Below the pieces are notes generated by a model that was not told the origin of the DNA, ran no database searches, and saw only the letters and a list, made by a program, of their open reading frames with translations. Below are positions 35,715 through 38,432 of a DNA stretch of 38,432 nucleotides, piece by piece (the first letter of the stretch is position 1; the number at the start of each line of letters is the position of its first letter). Source of the stretch: Fidelibacterota bacterium (GTDB taxonomy: Bacteria; Fidelibacterota; Marinisomatia; SCGC-AAA003-L08; D37C17); the NCBI GenBank assembly GCA_014381415.1, contig JACNLQ010000050.1, forward strand, positions 1-38,432, given 5' to 3'. The position numbers and the translations under genes are program-made.

Positions 35715-35742
35715 AAAAAACCCGCTTTTCTGCGGGTTTTTT
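35715..35742. terminator. Bidirectional terminator
   Basis: AAAAAACCCGC (35715-35725) pairs perfectly with GCGGGTTTTTT (35732-35742) around TTTTCT. It has a T run on either strand, so it serves both the oppF transcript and the convergent surface-protein gene ending at 35769. Confidence 0.93.
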
Positions 35743-35768
35743 ATTTAATCACAATTTCCCATTACATG

Positions 35769-38432
35769 TTATTTCATCATCACCATTTTCTTGGTTATGG
35801 ATACACCTTCACCCCTAAGTGAATATATATACATTCCTGATGAAACTGCGTGTCCAGAATTATCCAATCCATTCCATTCCAAATTATGATACCCCATTTT
35901 CAAATTCGAATCAACCAACGTACGGACCAAACGACCAGCCATATCATAAACTTTCAGGCTAATATGACTTTCAACTGGAACACTGAATGACAATGATGTA
36001 GTTGGATTAAACGGATTCGGATAGGCATCACTAAGGCTGTATTCCACAGGAGCTGGTAATGCTTTACGACTCAATCCGAAAGAATTAAATCCATCACCAA
36101 TTACCATATCTGAAATAAACTCAATACTTTCAGAGTAGGTGATAATTTCATTTTCTAAAGAATTGAAATATTTAAAGGTAAGCATATCACCATCTTCATA
36201 ATCACTATAGGCCATGAGGATATATATGCCAGAATCGGTGTCATCAAATGGGAAATCTCTCCATTCAGCAATACCTCTACACTCACCATTTACAAATACT
36301 GCAATATGATCACCTTCAACACCTTTATTATCGTCAATACTCATGGTAATGCTTCCATTAAACTCATAAGCATGGGGATTCACCACCCAATCAGATATCT
36401 TTAAAGGAAGTTCCTTATTCTCAAATACACGAACAAGACCGCCATCATCTTCAAAGTCAGGATAGATAAGTTCTGAATCACCACTCACTTCAAACATAAA
36501 ACCATCTCCTGGGTACATTGTATCAAGACTACCATACCAGCCAAAATCACTATAGTATTCAGCTGATGCGGTTTGGTTCTTGATAAATACTCCACTGTCA
36601 CCAATTGAGTTTAAAGCTTCACCTATTCCACCAGCATTTTGGGGAACATATCCAATCCAGTTCCATCCATCAATAAGGTTTATAGGTGTAATCAGTGGAT
36701 CAGCAGGATATCCAGTAAACTCTAATGTTCCTGAATTTGCTAAATCCAATTTATACATAGAAGTTAAATTCAAATTATCAAGTGAACCATACCAGCCAAA
36801 TCCATCATAGTATTCTGCTGATGCTGATTGATTTTTAATAAAATCACCTTCTGCAGATGCCAAATTGGACAATACATTACTTAAACTCATATCATCTGAT
36901 TCAGCATTAATGGAGAACCAATTCCATCCTGCACCCATGCCAATTGATATATCAACTGTTGTTGTGATATTCAGTTCGTGTGGAGTGATTGCATTACCTA
37001 TAATATCATTAATTACAAATGTATATCCCTCAGCGATATCATATACCATATCATCGGAGGCATCATAGTAATTAAAGGAAATATTATCACCATCTGCATT
37101 ACTACGAATCTGCATTTCATACAAGATTGTACCAGCGTATTCACTTGGGAAATCTTCGGGGATATTCAGCTTCACAGCCAATCCACGGACATTCCCATCA
37201 GAGTCAAATCCAGCCAGTAGATCACCTGCATCCCCCATCTGTTCACCTTCAAGGCTAACTACAGCAGTCATAGAAGCGGTATGCTCATATCCACCAGGAT
37301 TGTCCTGCCAATCAGGATAGTTTGGTGGTGTGTCTGGACAATCAGTCTCGCTACATTCTAGAGATTCATCCCAGCATTCTTGTTCAGGTCCTGGACCAAA
37401 ACATACACCACATTCATCCTGGTTTACATTTCCTCCATTACAGACTCCACAGTCATCTTCAACTGCATCACCACCCCATTCACCTGCACAATCCTGCTCA
37501 CAGTCATTGGTTGGATCAGCATCACAGGAACCGCAATTATCTAATACACTGTCACCATTAGGTACACCGGCACAATCAGCACAGGAAGAGTTGTCACCAT
37601 CACAAATACCACAATCATCTTCAACTGCATCACCACCCCATTCACCTGCACAATCCTGCTCACAGTCATTGGTTGGGTCAGCGTCACAAGTTCCGCAATT
37701 ATCATAAAATTCACAACTTCCATCGTTCATAGTCGCATCGGGATCAAAGTTACATGCAGATTCATCCATACAACCATAAACATCTGTCATTTCGTTGGTA
37801 GTTGCACAAGCTTCATCTGAATGATCAGATTCAGAACCGTCCAAATTATTTGTATAGGTTACCGTATAGCAATGAGATTCAGAGTAGCCTAATCCACCAT
37901 CAACATAGCCGGCATTTTCTAAACCGTTGGCAAGTAATGAACCATCTCTATATACATTATAGGAATATACAGGGTCATCACCAGGGCAGTCAGCAATATC
38001 ACATTCGTAGCTGCCATCCCAACACATAGTACCATAGTCACAATCACCATTTTCCATAAAGTTACAGGCTGATGGGTCTTCACATTGCAGTACAATACCA
38101 CCAAAGCAACTGCCTTCATTTAAATCCACATCCAGCGCATTACCATTAGCATCTGAAAGAACTGCATTGGCAAGACAGGCTTCATCGCCCATATTCTCAA
38201 ATGCAACATCCACCAGTACACCTGATCCTGCAGGAATAGTTGCACCAGTTAAACTGAAACCAATTACCGTAGAACCACTGGTAGAAATCATAAACCCGTT
38301 TGATTCTGCACTACCACCAGAAGCACCCGTTATGGTCAAATTAGTAATATCAAACTGGAATCCAGCAACAGGAGTATCATTGGTCATGATTACCTCTACT
38401 GAAGAAGAGGGTGCTAAAAAGGCCAAGGAGTG
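35769..38432 (-). CDS. Large secreted protein with cohesin-like module, Cys-rich repeats and type A (T9SS-like) sorting domain (5' truncated)
   Basis: The frame is open to the window edge, so the N-terminus is missing; the first ~110 residues seen are a cohesin-like beta-sandwich (DTPVAGFQFDITNLTITGAS, VIGFSLTGATIPAGSGVLVD). A FN3-like segment (YNVYRDGSLLANGLENAGYV) follows, then Cys/Asp-rich repeats with DCAGEWGGDAVEDDCGICDG and CGTCDADPTNDCEQ (~213-365). Next come two copies of a GWNWxS...FIKNQ(S/T)ASAEYY..FGWYGSLD module (~495-650). The last ~85 residues are a sorting domain: AYPNPFNPTTSLSFSVP, VYDMAGRLVRTLVD and GMYIYSLRGEGVSITKKMVM. This predicts export across the outer membrane by a type IX-like system and surface anchoring. 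Its binding target is unknown. A terminator shared with oppF lies 27 bases past the stop. Confidence 0.88.
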   Translation of the reverse strand, partial: HSLAFLAPSSSVEVIMTNDTPVAGFQFDITNLTITGASGGSAESNGFMISTSGSTVIGFSLTGATIPAGSGVLVDVAFENMGDEACLANAVLSDANGNALDVDLNEGSCFGGIVLQCEDPSACNFMENGDCDYGTMCWDGSYECDIADCPGDDPVYSYNVYRDGSLLANGLENAGYVDGGLGYSESHCYTVTYTNNLDGSESDHSDEACATTNEMTDVYGCMDESACNFDPDATMNDGSCEFYDNCGTCDADPTNDCEQDCAGEWGGDAVEDDCGICDGDNSSCADCAGVPNGDSVLDNCGSCDADPTNDCEQDCAGEWGGDAVEDDCGVCNGGNVNQDECGVCFGPGPEQECWDESLECSETDCPDTPPNYPDWQDNPGGYEHTASMTAVVSLEGEQMGDAGDLLAGFDSDGNVRGLAVKLNIPEDFPSEYAGTILYEMQIRSNADGDNISFNYYDASDDMVYDIAEGYTFVINDIIGNAITPHELNITTTVDISIGMGAGWNWFSINAESDDMSLSNVLSNLASAEGDFIKNQSASAEYYDGFGWYGSLDNLNLTSMYKLDLANSGTLEFTGYPADPLITPINLIDGWNWIGYVPQNAGGIGEALNSIGDSGVFIKNQTASAEYYSDFGWYGSLDTMYPGDGFMFEVSGDSELIYPDFEDDGGLVRVFENKELPLKISDWVVNPHAYEFNGSITMSIDDNKGVEGDHIAVFVNGECRGIAEWRDFPFDDTDSGIYILMAYSDYEDGDMLTFKYFNSLENEIITYSESIEFISDMVIGDGFNSFGLSRKALPAPVEYSLSDAYPNPFNPTTSLSFSVPVESHISLKVYDMAGRLVRTLVDSNLKMGYHNLEWNGLDNSGHAVSSGMYIYSLRGEGVSITKKMVMMK
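36531..36588 (-). repeat. Coding repeat of the FIKNQ module, copy 1
   Basis: Encodes FIKNQTASAEYYSDFGWYGS. It is similar to 36786-36843, offset by 255 bases (85 codons). The higher base divergence suggests an older duplication than the Cys module. Confidence 0.8.
36786..36843 (-). repeat. Coding repeat of the FIKNQ module, copy 2
   Basis: Encodes FIKNQSASAEYYDGFGWYGS; partner of 36531-36588. Each copy is preceded by a GWNW beta-strand unit, so the whole ~85-residue domain is duplicated. Confidence 0.8.
37447..37541 (-). repeat. Tandem-like coding repeat, copy 1
   Basis: A 95-base segment encoding DNCGSCDADPTNDCEQDCAG followed by EWGGDAVEDDCG is nearly identical to 37609-37703, offset by 162 bases (54 codons). 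It is a recent in-frame duplication within the surface protein. Confidence 0.85.
37609..37703 (-). repeat. Tandem-like coding repeat, copy 2
   Basis: Partner of 37447-37541, with only a few base differences. It encodes the Cys module starting DNCGTCDADPTNDCEQDC. The Cys pattern is preserved between copies. Confidence 0.85.

Noticed and set aside
37322-37707. His/Pro/Ser-rich open frames antisense to the Cys-module repeats
   Set aside because: They are composition shadows of the repeated minus-strand coding sequence.

Overview
The window looks like chromosomal DNA of an uncultured marine bacterium of the FCB superphylum, most like Candidatus Marinimicrobia (SAR406). This is an inference from sequence style. 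The DNA is A+T rich. Exported proteins end in dockerin-like Ca-binding repeats of the GDLNGDG..LNILDIVSL type or in a T9SS-like type A sorting domain. A surface protein carries DCAGEWGGDAVEDDCG-style cysteine modules. lpxC and fabZ are fused, and a TonB-dependent receptor is followed by a DUF4249 lipoprotein. No rRNA, tRNA, CRISPR array, integrase or transposase was recognised.

Layout. (1) Positions 1-4320 (+): two tandem arylsulfotransferase-like secreted proteins with C-terminal dockerins (the first truncated by the window edge), then one long gene interrupted by an in-frame TGA. The TGA sits exactly where the first Cys of a thioredoxin CxxC motif belongs (U-P-V-C) and is followed by a SECIS-like hairpin. 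I read it as one 641-residue exported selenoprotein: signal peptide, LVIVD beta-propeller, Ig-like domain, Sec-containing redoxin, dockerin. This is the most exciting item here. (2) 4321-5233: gene-poor, with a REP-like palindromic element and a possible gene relic. (3) 5234-8944 (+): two unknown or weakly assigned exported proteins, a TPR-like protein and queG. (4) 8928-16931 (-): a DUF4249 lipoprotein and TonB-dependent receptor pair, the rng-rplU-rpmA ribosome/RNA group and an MFS exporter. (5) 17064-18497 (+): a ferredoxin and an Mrp-type Fe-S carrier ATPase. (6) About 18649-28469 (+): a compact envelope-biogenesis operon, uppS-bamA-skp-lpxD-lpxC/fabZ-lpxA-orf-dxr-rseP, with overlapping or nearly abutting genes and many weak start codons. 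uppS and lpxA appear to lack any ATG/GTG/TTG start. (7) 28497-29396: a pentapeptide-repeat/K+-channel fusion. (8) 29524-35686 (+): a five-gene YejABE-like peptide ABC importer with two separate ATPases, closed by a strong bidirectional terminator. (9) 35769-38432 (-): the C-terminal part of a very large secreted protein with a cohesin-like module, cysteine-rich repeats and a type A sorting domain.

How the genes work together. Region 6 supplies undecaprenyl-PP synthesis and the MEP isoprenoid step (UppS, Dxr), lipid A synthesis (LpxD, LpxC/FabZ, LpxA), outer-membrane protein assembly (BamA, Skp) and envelope-stress proteolysis (RseP). The exported proteins at both ends carry dockerin-like or cohesin-like modules, which suggests, without proving, surface display or assembly. 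The Sec-redoxin would be an extracytoplasmic redox enzyme displayed in the same way.
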